A stretch of DNA of 64,000 nt from Legionella spiritensis (GTDB lineage Bacteria; Pseudomonadota; Gammaproteobacteria; Legionellales; Legionellaceae). The stretch lies in the NCBI RefSeq assembly GCF_900186965.1, contig NZ_LT906457.1, positions 2,134,501-2,198,500 of the forward strand. Direction: 5' to 3'. Positions 18,023 through 26,365 of the stretch are shown one piece after another. The notes under the pieces were generated by a model that searched no databases, had not been told where the DNA came from, and saw only the letters and a list, made by a program, of their open reading frames with translations. How positions within the stretch are numbered: the stretch's first letter is position 1; each line of letters begins with the position of its first letter. A program made the translations under genes and the position numbers.

Positions 18023-19087
18023 TTATGTCATACCCGGCGACAATTGCGTGTAATAATCCGCCAGGGCCGTCGTTATAACCGGAAAATAGTCCAATAAGTC
18101 TGATATTTCCGAGGCATCCCAGTTCTGCAAAGCGGCATCTAAATGCCCGTGTTCCTGGCTGGATATCCTGCGAAATATTATACTGCCTTCAGTATCCCTC
18201 TCCACAAGGTCGCTATTATTCAGATAACGTATTAAATTTCTATTATCCCTCAAAACCTCTATAACCGGCATTTGCTTATATTGCAAAGCAACCAGCAACA
18301 GATCAAACGCCTCGGAAACAGAAAAGCCGTTTACTATTTTTTTAACCGCAAAATCCACTGAAGATGTCCCAAGGAGATAAAGCCTGAAAAACTCATCGGA
18401 TAATAAATCCGTCACCTTCCTTACATCTTCTGTTGTGATGCTTTCCCTTAATTGTCCTACCTTGCATCGAAAATCCGGCAACTTCTCAACACGCGCGGCC
18501 GTTACGGCAGGGGTAAGGGTTCTACCTGACAACAAATCAGCCACTCTTTGTATAACATCACTGCAATCTTCCTTCTCCCCTGCCCTGGAGCGTTTTACCG
18601 GTATGGCATTACCGGAGTCCTCCCTTGTTCTTGGACGTTTAGGCTGACAAGGTTCGGTCATGGCCTCTACCTCCACAGCAACAGTGTCCCGATCGGTTAT
18701 TCCCTTAATCACTCGCTCAATCAAGGGATAAACTGCAAATAACTCGTTCTGTTCACTATACTCCCACCCTGAAATGGCAGCATGTAAATCAGCCTGGATC
18801 AATTTCGTTATAATATTATCCTTGCACAGAGTACTTTTACGCAGCAACGTCTGTAATTGTTCATTCTGCATGATATGCCCGACAACATCGTAAGATTTAC
18901 TGCGCAGTGCCAGTACTAAAAGCTGAAATGAATCAGAATTGAGAATCGAGGAATTCGATTCTAACAGACTTACAGACGACTTTCCTTGCAGATATGCCGT
19001 AAAAAACTTGTCCGATAAGAGTTCGGTAATCGTGCCTGGCGTATTGCTTTTCAGTGCTTTTTTTAATAATTCAATCTTGTCTCGCAT
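18023..19087 (-). CDS. Internally duplicated protein with NLS-like linker, candidate effector
   Basis: I do not recognise a family. From ATG 19087 it has 354 residues in two homologous halves of about 125 residues (about 4-127 and 209-345): compare TITELLSDKFFTAYLQGKSSV with KVTDLLSDEFFRLYLLGTSSV, then SFQLLVLALRSK with AFDLLLVALQYK, and ISGWEYSEQNELFAVYPLI with LQNWDASEISDLLDYFPVI. The helix pairs look like degenerate ankyrin units. The charged linker holds KRPR and KRSR 11 residues apart, a bipartite nuclear-localisation pattern. An ATG at 19126 would lie inside a 13-bp palindrome and is less likely. Confidence 0.82.
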   Translation of the reverse strand: MRDKIELLKKALKSNTPGTITELLSDKFFTAYLQGKSSVSLLESNSSILNSDSFQLLVLALRSKSYDVVGHIMQNEQLQTLLRKSTLCKDNIITKLIQADLHAAISGWEYSEQNELFAVYPLIERVIKGITDRDTVAVEVEAMTEPCQPKRPRTREDSGNAIPVKRSRAGEKEDCSDVIQRVADLLSGRTLTPAVTAARVEKLPDFRCKVGQLRESITTEDVRKVTDLLSDEFFRLYLLGTSSVDFAVKKIVNGFSVSEAFDLLLVALQYKQMPVIEVLRDNRNLIRYLNNSDLVERDTEGSIIFRRISSQEHGHLDAALQNWDASEISDLLDYFPVITTALADYYTQLSPGMT

Positions 19088-19122
19088 GCCAATACATCTC
19101 TTCTTGAAAAACAAATAATCTA

Positions 19123-19153
19123 TCATAAATTTAACTTACTGTTAAATTTATGA
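19123..19153. promoter_or_regulatory. Perfect 13-bp inverted repeat, likely operator
   Basis: TCATAAATTTAAC-TTACT-GTTAAATTTATGA is an uninterrupted dyad with a 5-bp centre, 36 bp upstream of the chosen start of the duplicated-domain gene. It is AT-rich and symmetrical, which is more like a protein-binding site than a terminator. The regulator is unknown. Confidence 0.55.
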
Positions 19154-19346
19154 CTCCTAAAGTTGCGGATAAAGATGTTTTTTCATAATCAAAACGAACT
19201 AACGTCGTCCTGAATGTAATGAAGGATCCTCCTGAGTCAGGAACGAATCGAATCAATTTGAGATCCTTCACTCCGTATCTCACCCTGCATATCACGGTGG
19301 TCTGTGTTAAGGTAAAAAGAACCGTAAAAGAAAGGAAACGCCATCA

Positions 19347-20912
19347 ATGCCTGCGAACGTCAGCAAAAAAGCAAAAGTTATCGTGCGTAACGCGAAACCG
19401 GCAGATATCGAGGACATTCGTAAACTGGTTAAACGCGCATATCCCGATTATATGGAAAATTACCCGCCTGACGCCTTGCGTGGCCATATGAACCACTACC
19501 CGCAAGGGCAATTCGTAGTGGAATACGAGAACGAAATCGTCGGTTATTGCGCCACTTTTAAAATCAGCGGGGATATCGCGCTCAAACAACACACCTGGGA
19601 TGAGATTACCGGCAACGGATTCGCCTCCCGCCATGATCCGGACGGGGATTATCTTTATGGCATGGAAGTATGCGTCCATCCTGATTACCGCGGCTTGCGT
19701 ATCGGTAACCGTCTGTATACGGCCCGCAAGCGCCTGTGTCAGTCCGAAGGATTAAAAGGCGTCGTGTTCGGCGGCCGTATTCCGGGTTATTACCGGCGCT
19801 ATAAAAAATTCCCGAACGTAGAAGACTACGTGCAAGCCATCATCAACAAAGACGTCCGGGATCCCGTTTTGTCCTTTCAATTACGCAACCACTATGAACT
19901 GATTGGTATTTTATCCAATTACCTTCCCGCCGACAAAGCGTCCCGCGGCTATGCCGCCCATCTGTTATGGACCAATGCCGCCGTGGCCTCCCAGGAAGAG
20001 GCCACCGGGAAAAAAAGCATGCTCAAACGGGAGCGGGCCGTGGATAAAGTCCGGCTGAGTACTGTGCAATACATGCAGCGCCGCGTCCATTCCTTTGACG
20101 AATTTGCCGCGCACGTGGAATATTTCGTCGATGTGGTGGCGGATTATTACTCGGATTTCGTCGTGTTTCCGGAGTTGTTCACCTTGCAACTATTATCCAT
20201 AGACAATGAAACGCTTCATCCGGACGAAGCCATTTTAAAACTGACCAACTATCGCGAACCGTTTCTTGATCTCATGTCCTCTCTGGCCGTTCGATACAAC
20301 ATCAATATCATTGGCGGCTCCCATCCGACGAAAACAAAAGACGGGGTATTCAACATATCGTATGTCTTTCTTCGTGACGGGCAAATTCACGAACAGGCCA
20401 AAATCCATCCGACGCCCAATGAGCGCTACTGGTGGAACATTCACGGCGGCAATGAATTGAAAACCATAATGACCGACTGCTGCCCAATCGCCGTGTTGAT
20501 CTGTTACGATTGCGAATTTCCCGAGCTTGCGCGCCATGCCGTGAATCAGGGGGCCAAAATTCTTTTTGTACCTTTCTGTACGGACGAACGACAAAGCTAT
20601 ATGCGTGTGCGTTACTGCGCCCAGGCGCGGGCTGTCGAGAATCAGTGTTACGTCGTTATGGCAGGCAACGTTGGTAATCTGCCCGGCGTAGCCAATATGG
20701 ATATTCAGTACGCCCAAAGCGCCATCTTTACACCCTGCGATTTTCCGTTTGCCCGTGACGGGATAGCAGCCGATACCACACCTAATGTGGAAATGGTTTC
20801 CTTTGCCGATTTAAGCCTGCAGACTCTGACGGCAGCTCGCAGCCAAGGTACCGTACTTAATTTGAAAGACCGGCGCCACGACTTATATGCGGTAAAATGG
20901 AAGGCGAAATAA
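19347..20912 (+). CDS. GNAT acetyltransferase fused to a nitrilase-superfamily amidohydrolase
   Basis: The first ~170 residues are a GNAT domain with the acetyl-CoA loop in VCVHPDYRGLRIGNRLY. Residues from about 230 to the end are a carbon-nitrogen hydrolase with the Glu-Lys-Cys triad in VVFPELF, AKIHPTPNE and VLICYDCEFPE. The total of 521 residues matches a known two-domain family found in many bacteria, whose substrate is not settled. A combined N-acylation/amide hydrolysis role is likely. No signal peptide. AAAGGAAACGCC lies before the ATG. The gene stands alone between a divergent gene and a convergent MFS gene. Confidence 0.92.
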   Translation: MPANVSKKAKVIVRNAKPADIEDIRKLVKRAYPDYMENYPPDALRGHMNHYPQGQFVVEYENEIVGYCATFKISGDIALKQHTWDEITGNGFASRHDPDGDYLYGMEVCVHPDYRGLRIGNRLYTARKRLCQSEGLKGVVFGGRIPGYYRRYKKFPNVEDYVQAIINKDVRDPVLSFQLRNHYELIGILSNYLPADKASRGYAAHLLWTNAAVASQEEATGKKSMLKRERAVDKVRLSTVQYMQRRVHSFDEFAAHVEYFVDVVADYYSDFVVFPELFTLQLLSIDNETLHPDEAILKLTNYREPFLDLMSSLAVRYNINIIGGSHPTKTKDGVFNISYVFLRDGQIHEQAKIHPTPNERYWWNIHGGNELKTIMTDCCPIAVLICYDCEFPELARHAVNQGAKILFVPFCTDERQSYMRVRYCAQARAVENQCYVVMAGNVGNLPGVANMDIQYAQSAIFTPCDFPFARDGIAADTTPNVEMVSFADLSLQTLTAARSQGTVLNLKDRRHDLYAVKWKAK

Positions 20913-20972
20913 CCCGTCGCTTTCATCACAAACAGACTGGGTTCCGTACACAAAATTTTTTGCGAAAAAATA

Positions 20973-21067
20973 GTAGCCCGTAAGGAGGCCTGCGGCCGTA
21001 TTGCGGGTTTGATGTGCCAATTAGAAACGTTTTCCCGCATTTCGGCTGCGCCTTCATGACGGGCTAC
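20973..21067. repeat. Dispersed palindromic repeat, single copy
   Basis: It runs from GTAGCCCGTAAGGAGGCC to TTCATGACGGGCTAC with a shorter spacer than the array units. GGTTCCGTACACAAAATTTT lies just upstream at 20940, as at other copies. Confidence 0.85.
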
Positions 21068-21073
21068 AAGACT

Positions 21074-21141
21074 GTCATTCCCGAGAAATCGGGAATCCAT
21101 CCACGTGAAAATAGATCTCCGCCTGCGCAAAGATGACAATC
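21074..21141. repeat. Second palindromic repeat type (TCATTCCC family)
   Basis: TGTCATTCCCGAGAAATCGG is followed by GAATCCATCC and, about 40 bp on, by CTCCGCCTGCGCAAAGATGACA. This matches, with mismatches, the inner palindrome of the MITE-like element at 23601-23768. It sits next to the first repeat type. Confidence 0.6.
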
Positions 21142-21173
21142 AATGAGCAAAAATGAATACATAAATAGCCCCC

Positions 21174-22451
21174 CTATCCATTGTCCGTAACCGGCTGCAA
21201 AGTTGTGTTTTCCCGCATGGATTTACAAAACGTTTCTTTAATAAAAAACATAACCAGTACCAACGCTATCAACAACAGGACTATCATGATGGAAAAGGCG
21301 TTGCGATAATCACTTAACCGGATAACATGAGGGGCCAGTCGCGACAGGACACTACCAATCAACGGAGCGTTAATCGCTGCGAACATCATGATCATCGCGT
21401 TATTCAACCCCATACCGACAGCGAGATTATCTTCCCTGCATTGCTCGGCCATAATGGCAAATCCGACACTTTGCCCGCTTGCACCCGTACCGAGAAGAAT
21501 AAAGCAAATGGACGTCCAGACAGGTCCCAATGACAGATAGACGATACCGCACAGCGCCAGCAAGGCAATCAGCACACTGCCGAGCATAATGGGTTTCCGG
21601 CGCTGAATTTTATCGGAAAGATACCCAAGTAAAGGACAACTCACCGCATAGCCCAGCCAGGCTAATGTAATCATGTAGGACGAAAATGTTGAGGAAAATC
21701 CTTTTTTACCCAAAAAAGCAACGCCTTCGTTTTCCGAGAGGTATTCGATGGAAAAATACACACAAGCGGAAAAGATAGCTATCAACCAGGTTTGCTTCTG
21801 ACTCAAAAGGCGAACCACATTGCGGGAAATAGCTGAGGGACGCGAAAGGATAATGAATTTCCCCTGATTTCGGCGATTTTTATCAACAAATAATAAAACC
21901 AGGACGGCAATAACCGCGCCAATAGCACCAAGACTTAAAAAAACGGTGCGCCAACTGATTATGGACGATTCGGACAGCATGTTCATGGGGCCTGCGGCGA
22001 GCATAGGCCCCATGGTTCCTATTAATTGTGACAGGCCGATAAACAAGGCAATGTTCTTTCTTGGCATCCAGTCATAGACTGCTACTAATAAACAGACGAA
22101 ACCAAAAGAAGAACCCAATCCCATCAAGATCCGAAAAGATACGGCTGATCCAAAGTGTTGGGCCAGGGAAAATCCGACATTGGCCAGCGCACAAATCACA
22201 ACAGCGACAAGCAGGGTTTTTTTCAACCCGAATCGATCGGTAATAATTCCGACCGGAATTTGCATGAATCCGTAGATCAGTTGATAAGCCGTCGAACTTA
22301 ACAAAGCGAAACGAACCGGACTCAGATGTAAGTCAGCCATTAACGGATATTGGAAGGTTCCCAGTACGGTGCGCAATAAAAATTCGTACATAAAAAACGA
22401 CGCGCAAACCAACCAGACCAGAAGTCCTTTAAACGTAATTTTATTCACCAT
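21174..22451 (-). CDS. MFS transporter
   Basis: The protein has 425 residues, about twelve hydrophobic segments, and the MFS loop signatures DRFGLKK after helix 2 and GYLSDKIQRRKP after helix 8. It resembles the large set of MFS carriers that intracellular Legionellaceae use for amino acids, nucleosides or siderophores, but the substrate cannot be read from sequence. The start lies 5 bp after the stop of the aspartoacylase-like gene, so the two form an operon. The transporter may move that protein's ligand. Confidence 0.9.
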   Translation of the reverse strand: MVNKITFKGLLVWLVCASFFMYEFLLRTVLGTFQYPLMADLHLSPVRFALLSSTAYQLIYGFMQIPVGIITDRFGLKKTLLVAVVICALANVGFSLAQHFGSAVSFRILMGLGSSFGFVCLLVAVYDWMPRKNIALFIGLSQLIGTMGPMLAAGPMNMLSESSIISWRTVFLSLGAIGAVIAVLVLLFVDKNRRNQGKFIILSRPSAISRNVVRLLSQKQTWLIAIFSACVYFSIEYLSENEGVAFLGKKGFSSTFSSYMITLAWLGYAVSCPLLGYLSDKIQRRKPIMLGSVLIALLALCGIVYLSLGPVWTSICFILLGTGASGQSVGFAIMAEQCREDNLAVGMGLNNAMIMMFAAINAPLIGSVLSRLAPHVIRLSDYRNAFSIMIVLLLIALVLVMFFIKETFCKSMRENTTLQPVTDNG

Positions 22452-22456
22452 GGTTA

Positions 22457-23476
22457 TCAGGATTCGGCTTGTGAATCACCCCAGGCTTCCAAAACGGTGC
22501 CGGCGCGGTCATTATCAATAAAAGAAGCGACTTTAAAAATGGTTTGCCCCTCATGAATTAACGGATGGCGGTTAATCCCTACCACCACACCATCCTGGGG
22601 TGCAATCACGGTTTCCGCTGTGTCGGCGCTGAACGGATCGTTAATGCGACCGATACGCTGCCCTTTCTTGATCATTTGACCCAGTTCAATATTGCTTAAT
22701 AACACGCCGCTGCGGTGCGCGCGGATCCAGTCTTCATCCTGCGAGAAAATAGACCGAAACGTTTCCGGCTGCTGTGACTCTTCCTGATCCAGCATATCCA
22801 AGGCCTCCATAACATTAAAAATACCGGATATACCCAGGTTAATGGCCGATTCATTAAAGCGCATGGCTTCTCCGGCCTGATAAACAAGAAGGGGGATATT
22901 TAACTCTTCCGTGGTTCTGCGCAGGGAATTGTTACCCGACATCACATTGGTGATAGCCGGTGCGGCAAAACGTTGTGCCAGACGGCGGCCTTCGGCGTTA
23001 TTCAAATCGCAATAAATCTGGGGCAGGATGTCATGATTTAAGGAACCGGTCTGTAATTCGATGCAATTATTGGCCTTGCATAAAATTTCCCGGGTGAACA
23101 CATGGGCCAGACGCTCTCCGTAAGAACCGTGTTCAACCCCCGGAAAGCACCGCTCCAGACTGGTTTCGTGACGTTGTGTTCTCGATGGCTCAATCAAACC
23201 AAAAATATTAAGTACCGGTACGGCAATCAAGGTGCCGCGAATACGGCGAAGCCTGTCGGATTCCAGCAAGCGATTGATGATTTCAAGCCCGTTTAACTCA
23301 TCCCCTTTCACGGCGGAAAGAATCAGTAAACACGGGCCGGCTTCTTTGCCATGCACCACTTTGATGGGCATATAAAATGAGGTACAGGAATAAAATTCAG
23401 GAAGGGGTAACGCCAGATTAGCCGTTTCACCCGGGTGAATCGTCGCGTCACAAATGGTCAGATTGGAATGTTTCAT
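22457..23476 (-). CDS. Aspartoacylase/succinylglutamate desuccinylase-like protein lacking zinc-ligand histidines
   Basis: The 339-residue protein has the M14-like AstE/AspA fold signature in order: SAVKGDELNG, PVLNIFGL, CIELQTGS, LPQIYCDL, YQAGEAMRFNE, and a C-terminal beta domain (IIAPQDGVVVGI-type). In active members the first reads HGDE and the third (I/D)LHTG. Here the first zinc His is Lys (codon AAA) and the second is Gln (CAG). The base Glu in AGE is kept. It is therefore probably not a zinc hydrolase and may bind a ligand. ATG 23476 is chosen because family similarity begins soon after; the frame is open to 23527. It is in an operon with the MFS gene. Confidence 0.85.
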   Translation of the reverse strand: MKHSNLTICDATIHPGETANLALPLPEFYSCTSFYMPIKVVHGKEAGPCLLILSAVKGDELNGLEIINRLLESDRLRRIRGTLIAVPVLNIFGLIEPSRTQRHETSLERCFPGVEHGSYGERLAHVFTREILCKANNCIELQTGSLNHDILPQIYCDLNNAEGRRLAQRFAAPAITNVMSGNNSLRRTTEELNIPLLVYQAGEAMRFNESAINLGISGIFNVMEALDMLDQEESQQPETFRSIFSQDEDWIRAHRSGVLLSNIELGQMIKKGQRIGRINDPFSADTAETVIAPQDGVVVGINRHPLIHEGQTIFKVASFIDNDRAGTVLEAWGDSQAES

Positions 23477-23600
23477 AAACGTTAGATAATTTACCTTTTT
23501 TCTAAAACAGTCGCTACACCATAACAAATTTTGCCAAATGCTGCAAAAAAGGTCAGGACGATTAATTTCAGAAAATTAATGGGATACACATACATCCTAT

Positions 23601-23768
23601 TACTGTTTCCATGTCATTTTGCAAGGTTCTGTCATTCCCGCGCAGGCGGGAATCCATCTATCTGGTGGCGCCGTTCCAGTATGACAATGGATCCCCGCCT
23701 ACGCAGGGATGACACAAAAATAGAGCACAATGTTCAACACGACCTTGCAAAATGACATGGGAACAGTA
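23601..23768. mobile_element. MITE-like element with 27-bp terminal inverted repeats and CTAT duplication
   Basis: The ends 23601-23627 (TACTGTTTCCATG...) and 23742-23768 (...CATGGGAACAGTA) are inverted repeats matching at 26 of 27 positions. CTAT flanks both sides (23597-23600 and 23769-23772), as a target-site duplication would. The 168-bp interior has no gene and contains a second imperfect palindrome at 23630-23713 of the type TGTCATTCCC...GGGATGACA. Confidence 0.7.
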
Positions 23769-23828
23769 CTATTATAGATTAAGAAAGCAAACTCGTGTTT
23801 TTAATGGTAGTCCACCACCCGGAACGTC

Positions 23829-23862
23829 AATCCGCAATAAGGCCGCAGGCCTCCTTGCGAGC
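23829..23862. repeat. Partial copy of the dispersed palindromic repeat
   Basis: AATCCGCAATAAGGCCGCAG followed by GCCTCCTTGCGAGCC is the left arm of the repeat family in reverse orientation. It abuts the end of the thioesterase gene. Confidence 0.6.
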
Positions 23863-23867
23863 CAGGC

Positions 23868-24290
23868 TTAACGCGCAAGAACCGAGGCCGTCATTCGGGA
23901 CACACAGGTTCGCTTTCCTGCTTCATTATAAATATCAATCTGCCAGATCTGGGTGGTGCGTCCAAGGTGGATCGGTCTTGTTACGCCTGTCACCACACCT
24001 TCCCTGACGGAGCGAATGTGATTCGCGTTAATTTCCAGACCAACGCAATAATAATTCGCGATATCCACAACCGCGTTGGCCGCCGTGCTCGCAATGGTCT
24101 CGGCCAGAACCACATTGGCGCCACCATGCAGGATCCCGATGGGTTGCCGGCTTCTCTCGTTCACCGGCATCGTCGCGGTGATAGCGTCCTCGCTTATGTC
24201 CGTAAACCGGATCCCGAGGAAATCCGAGAGCGTGTTCTGTCCGCGTTTGTTCAAGTCGTCTACCGTAATGGGTTTGAACCATATCGCCAT
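23868..24290 (-). CDS. Hotdog-fold thioesterase (PaaI / YbdB-like)
   Basis: A 140-residue single-domain thioesterase that would hydrolyse an acyl- or aroyl-CoA. The active-site region reads GILHGGANVVLAETIAS, with the conserved His-Gly-Gly and the general-base Glu. The end block LGRTTQIWQIDIYNEAGKRTCVSRMT is also typical. This group includes PaaI, YbdB and MenI; the substrate is not determinable here. Single gene; GGAGATACAACATT lies before the ATG. Confidence 0.9.
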   Translation of the reverse strand: MAIWFKPITVDDLNKRGQNTLSDFLGIRFTDISEDAITATMPVNERSRQPIGILHGGANVVLAETIASTAANAVVDIANYYCVGLEINANHIRSVREGVVTGVTRPIHLGRTTQIWQIDIYNEAGKRTCVSRMTASVLAR

Positions 24291-24434
24291 AATGTTGTAT
24301 CTCCTTACATTGCAAAAAATGGATCACAGACGGCAGATTAGCAAATGACGAACCGATTCCACAATCCGGTTGTTATAAATTGGCAATCAGACCCGTTTGG
24401 TCGGATTGTAAAAACAACCTGACTACCAGAGCGT

Positions 24435-26156
24435 TTACGGCCTCATGTCTGAAGATATGGTAATATCCATGCCGAATTGGTGCAAAATATCTCTTTTGCT
24501 TTGTGCAAGACGACCCTCCATTTTCTTTAAAGCACGTTCCTGTGCGGGCCCTTCCTCTTCTTGCGCCAGTTCAACCAGCTCGACAAGCCATTTCGCCGTT
24601 CTGGTTTCAGACGTTTCAAAATGACGCGGCTTCCTTATAAAAGACATTATCTCCTCACTACCCGTGACAATGGACAACTGTTCCTTTCCACCCTGGCTCA
24701 CATCATGAACCGCATTCACCATGAGCTGTGTCTTGACCGCCTTGTCAATGTAAGACATTAAGGCCGGGGTTATTTTAGTGGGTTTGTTAAAAAAGGAGTT
24801 GGTATTGGACTGTAACCCTTGAACTAAAGGTTGTTTTAAAAAATTCGTATAAAAATCCCATAACTCCCGATTATCATTGATATGCAGTACAGTATCGGCC
24901 ATGATGGCCGTGAGCAGCCGATAGGCAGCCACGTCCTTGAGGGGGGCGAACTGTATTATCGCTTCCTCAAGCAACGCCATCAATTTCTGATCATCACTCC
25001 ACTCACTGTTTCGCAAAATCTCGTGTAATCGCCCCATAAAGCGAATTTGGTCCTCGTCGGAAAATGTTTTAAATTCGGGTAATTTTTCATAAATCAATGC
25101 GATGAGTCCGTTCACCGGCTCGGAATACTGCTCGGCGTACGCACTCAGCTCTTCTGTCAAACTATGTGAAAAAATGGCGCTGTACGTATCGTCTTCACTA
25201 TCCCGGACAAACCGGGTGGCGTTTTCCATAATCGTCTCACCCTTGTTTATCACGTTTGTTGTAAAATAAGGAATGCTTTCATCCTTGGAAAACGCTTCGT
25301 TTTTGACATCTTTTAATCGTTTGCCTTTCCGACTGATCACCGCTTCGGCTTGTTTTTTAGACAATTTACCCAGCAATAATTCGCTTTGTGTCAATCTGAA
25401 AACCGCCGCCAATGCCGGTGACGTGTATTCTCGTCCAAACGAGATATAATCCGGTTCGTCACCATAAAGCGACTCGTCACCTACCGCTTCCTTCAAGCGC
25501 CGAAACACATTGGTTCGTGACAGAAAGGAGAGATGATCCGCAACAAACACACCACAACTGACCTGGTTCGTTTGCATCATGTTGGCGATTTTTTCTTTGG
25601 GTGTTTTGTCAAATAGGCCTTGCGCAACATGGACGTGATAAGCATACGCAATATGGAGAAGACCTTTTTCACGCAAGGATTGTCGATACCAGTTAAAAAA
25701 ATACAATGCCCTGGAATCCATGACCGAATCCAGACAGAACGTGGCTATCCCTTTAGGCGTCACCTGATTGTCAATGGTAGTCCAGTGCCCGCCAATCAGT
25801 ACCGCGAATTGAAAACGCAATCCTACGGGAAGCCGGCCTTTTATGTCGTCTTTCGCCAGAAAATCTACAAAATTGGTCAACTCTGTCCGTTTTTCCTCAT
25901 GACGTTGTTCGTATTTCTCTAGTGGCGTTTGAAACTCGGTAACCATATGATGAAAAGGCAGACCCTTAATACGCCTTCTGAAGGATTTGTCCGCTAATAC
26001 AACGTTCATAACCTCTTTGGGCCATACAATATCCTCAATATCCCTGGTTGATGATCGTAAATTTTTAGCCGTGACCGCAATTTGCTTCAGGATGTCTTCT
26101 CTGTGGGGAATATTTTCTTCTGGAATCTTTTTCTCATGTTCATCAACCGATCTCAT
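24435..26156 (-). CDS. Clan-CE (Ulp/YopJ-like) cysteine protease-like protein, candidate effector
   Basis: I do not recognise an exact family for this 573-residue protein, but residues 110-215 have the clan-CE order: His124 in GGHWTTID, Asp143 in FCLDSV, Gln195 and Cys201 in QTNQVSCGVFVADHLSFL. His-to-acid spacing is 19, as in YopJ (His109-Glu128). Gln-to-Cys spacing is 6, as in yeast Ulp1. Clan CE includes SUMO/ubiquitin-like proteases and the YopJ Ser/Thr acetyltransferases of pathogens. The remaining ~360 residues are soluble, helical and unassigned. No signal peptide. A translocated effector acting on host ubiquitin-like proteins or kinases is the likeliest role; inferred. Confidence 0.8.
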   Translation of the reverse strand: MRSVDEHEKKIPEENIPHREDILKQIAVTAKNLRSSTRDIEDIVWPKEVMNVVLADKSFRRRIKGLPFHHMVTEFQTPLEKYEQRHEEKRTELTNFVDFLAKDDIKGRLPVGLRFQFAVLIGGHWTTIDNQVTPKGIATFCLDSVMDSRALYFFNWYRQSLREKGLLHIAYAYHVHVAQGLFDKTPKEKIANMMQTNQVSCGVFVADHLSFLSRTNVFRRLKEAVGDESLYGDEPDYISFGREYTSPALAAVFRLTQSELLLGKLSKKQAEAVISRKGKRLKDVKNEAFSKDESIPYFTTNVINKGETIMENATRFVRDSEDDTYSAIFSHSLTEELSAYAEQYSEPVNGLIALIYEKLPEFKTFSDEDQIRFMGRLHEILRNSEWSDDQKLMALLEEAIIQFAPLKDVAAYRLLTAIMADTVLHINDNRELWDFYTNFLKQPLVQGLQSNTNSFFNKPTKITPALMSYIDKAVKTQLMVNAVHDVSQGGKEQLSIVTGSEEIMSFIRKPRHFETSETRTAKWLVELVELAQEEEGPAQERALKKMEGRLAQSKRDILHQFGMDITISSDMRP

Positions 26157-26365
26157 GCCTGCTCCTGGTCTTTCTGTTACGTATGTCTATCGGATCAGAA
26201 TAATTTTCTGATTATTTCTAGTATAGCCTGCGGAATAAAATTAGTTTTTTAGATCAAGCTGATCATTGTTTGCGCAATTGCTATCCTTTGCATATACTTA
26301 TAGCACCGTCCGCCCAATTGCAAATCTTCTATACAGGTCGTCCATTTTTTACAAGGAGTATTATT

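Larger units (their letters stand above)
23477..23867. other. 391-bp non-coding stretch
   Basis: No gene is supported. It holds the MITE-like element at 23601-23768, a partial copy of the first palindromic repeat at about 23829-23862, and presumably the promoter of the aspartoacylase-like/MFS operon at its left end. Confidence 0.7.

Noticed and set aside
20235-20717. 160-residue open frame on the minus strand
   Set aside because: It lies wholly inside the nitrilase domain of the GNAT-nitrilase gene, whose active-site motifs are intact on the other strand.
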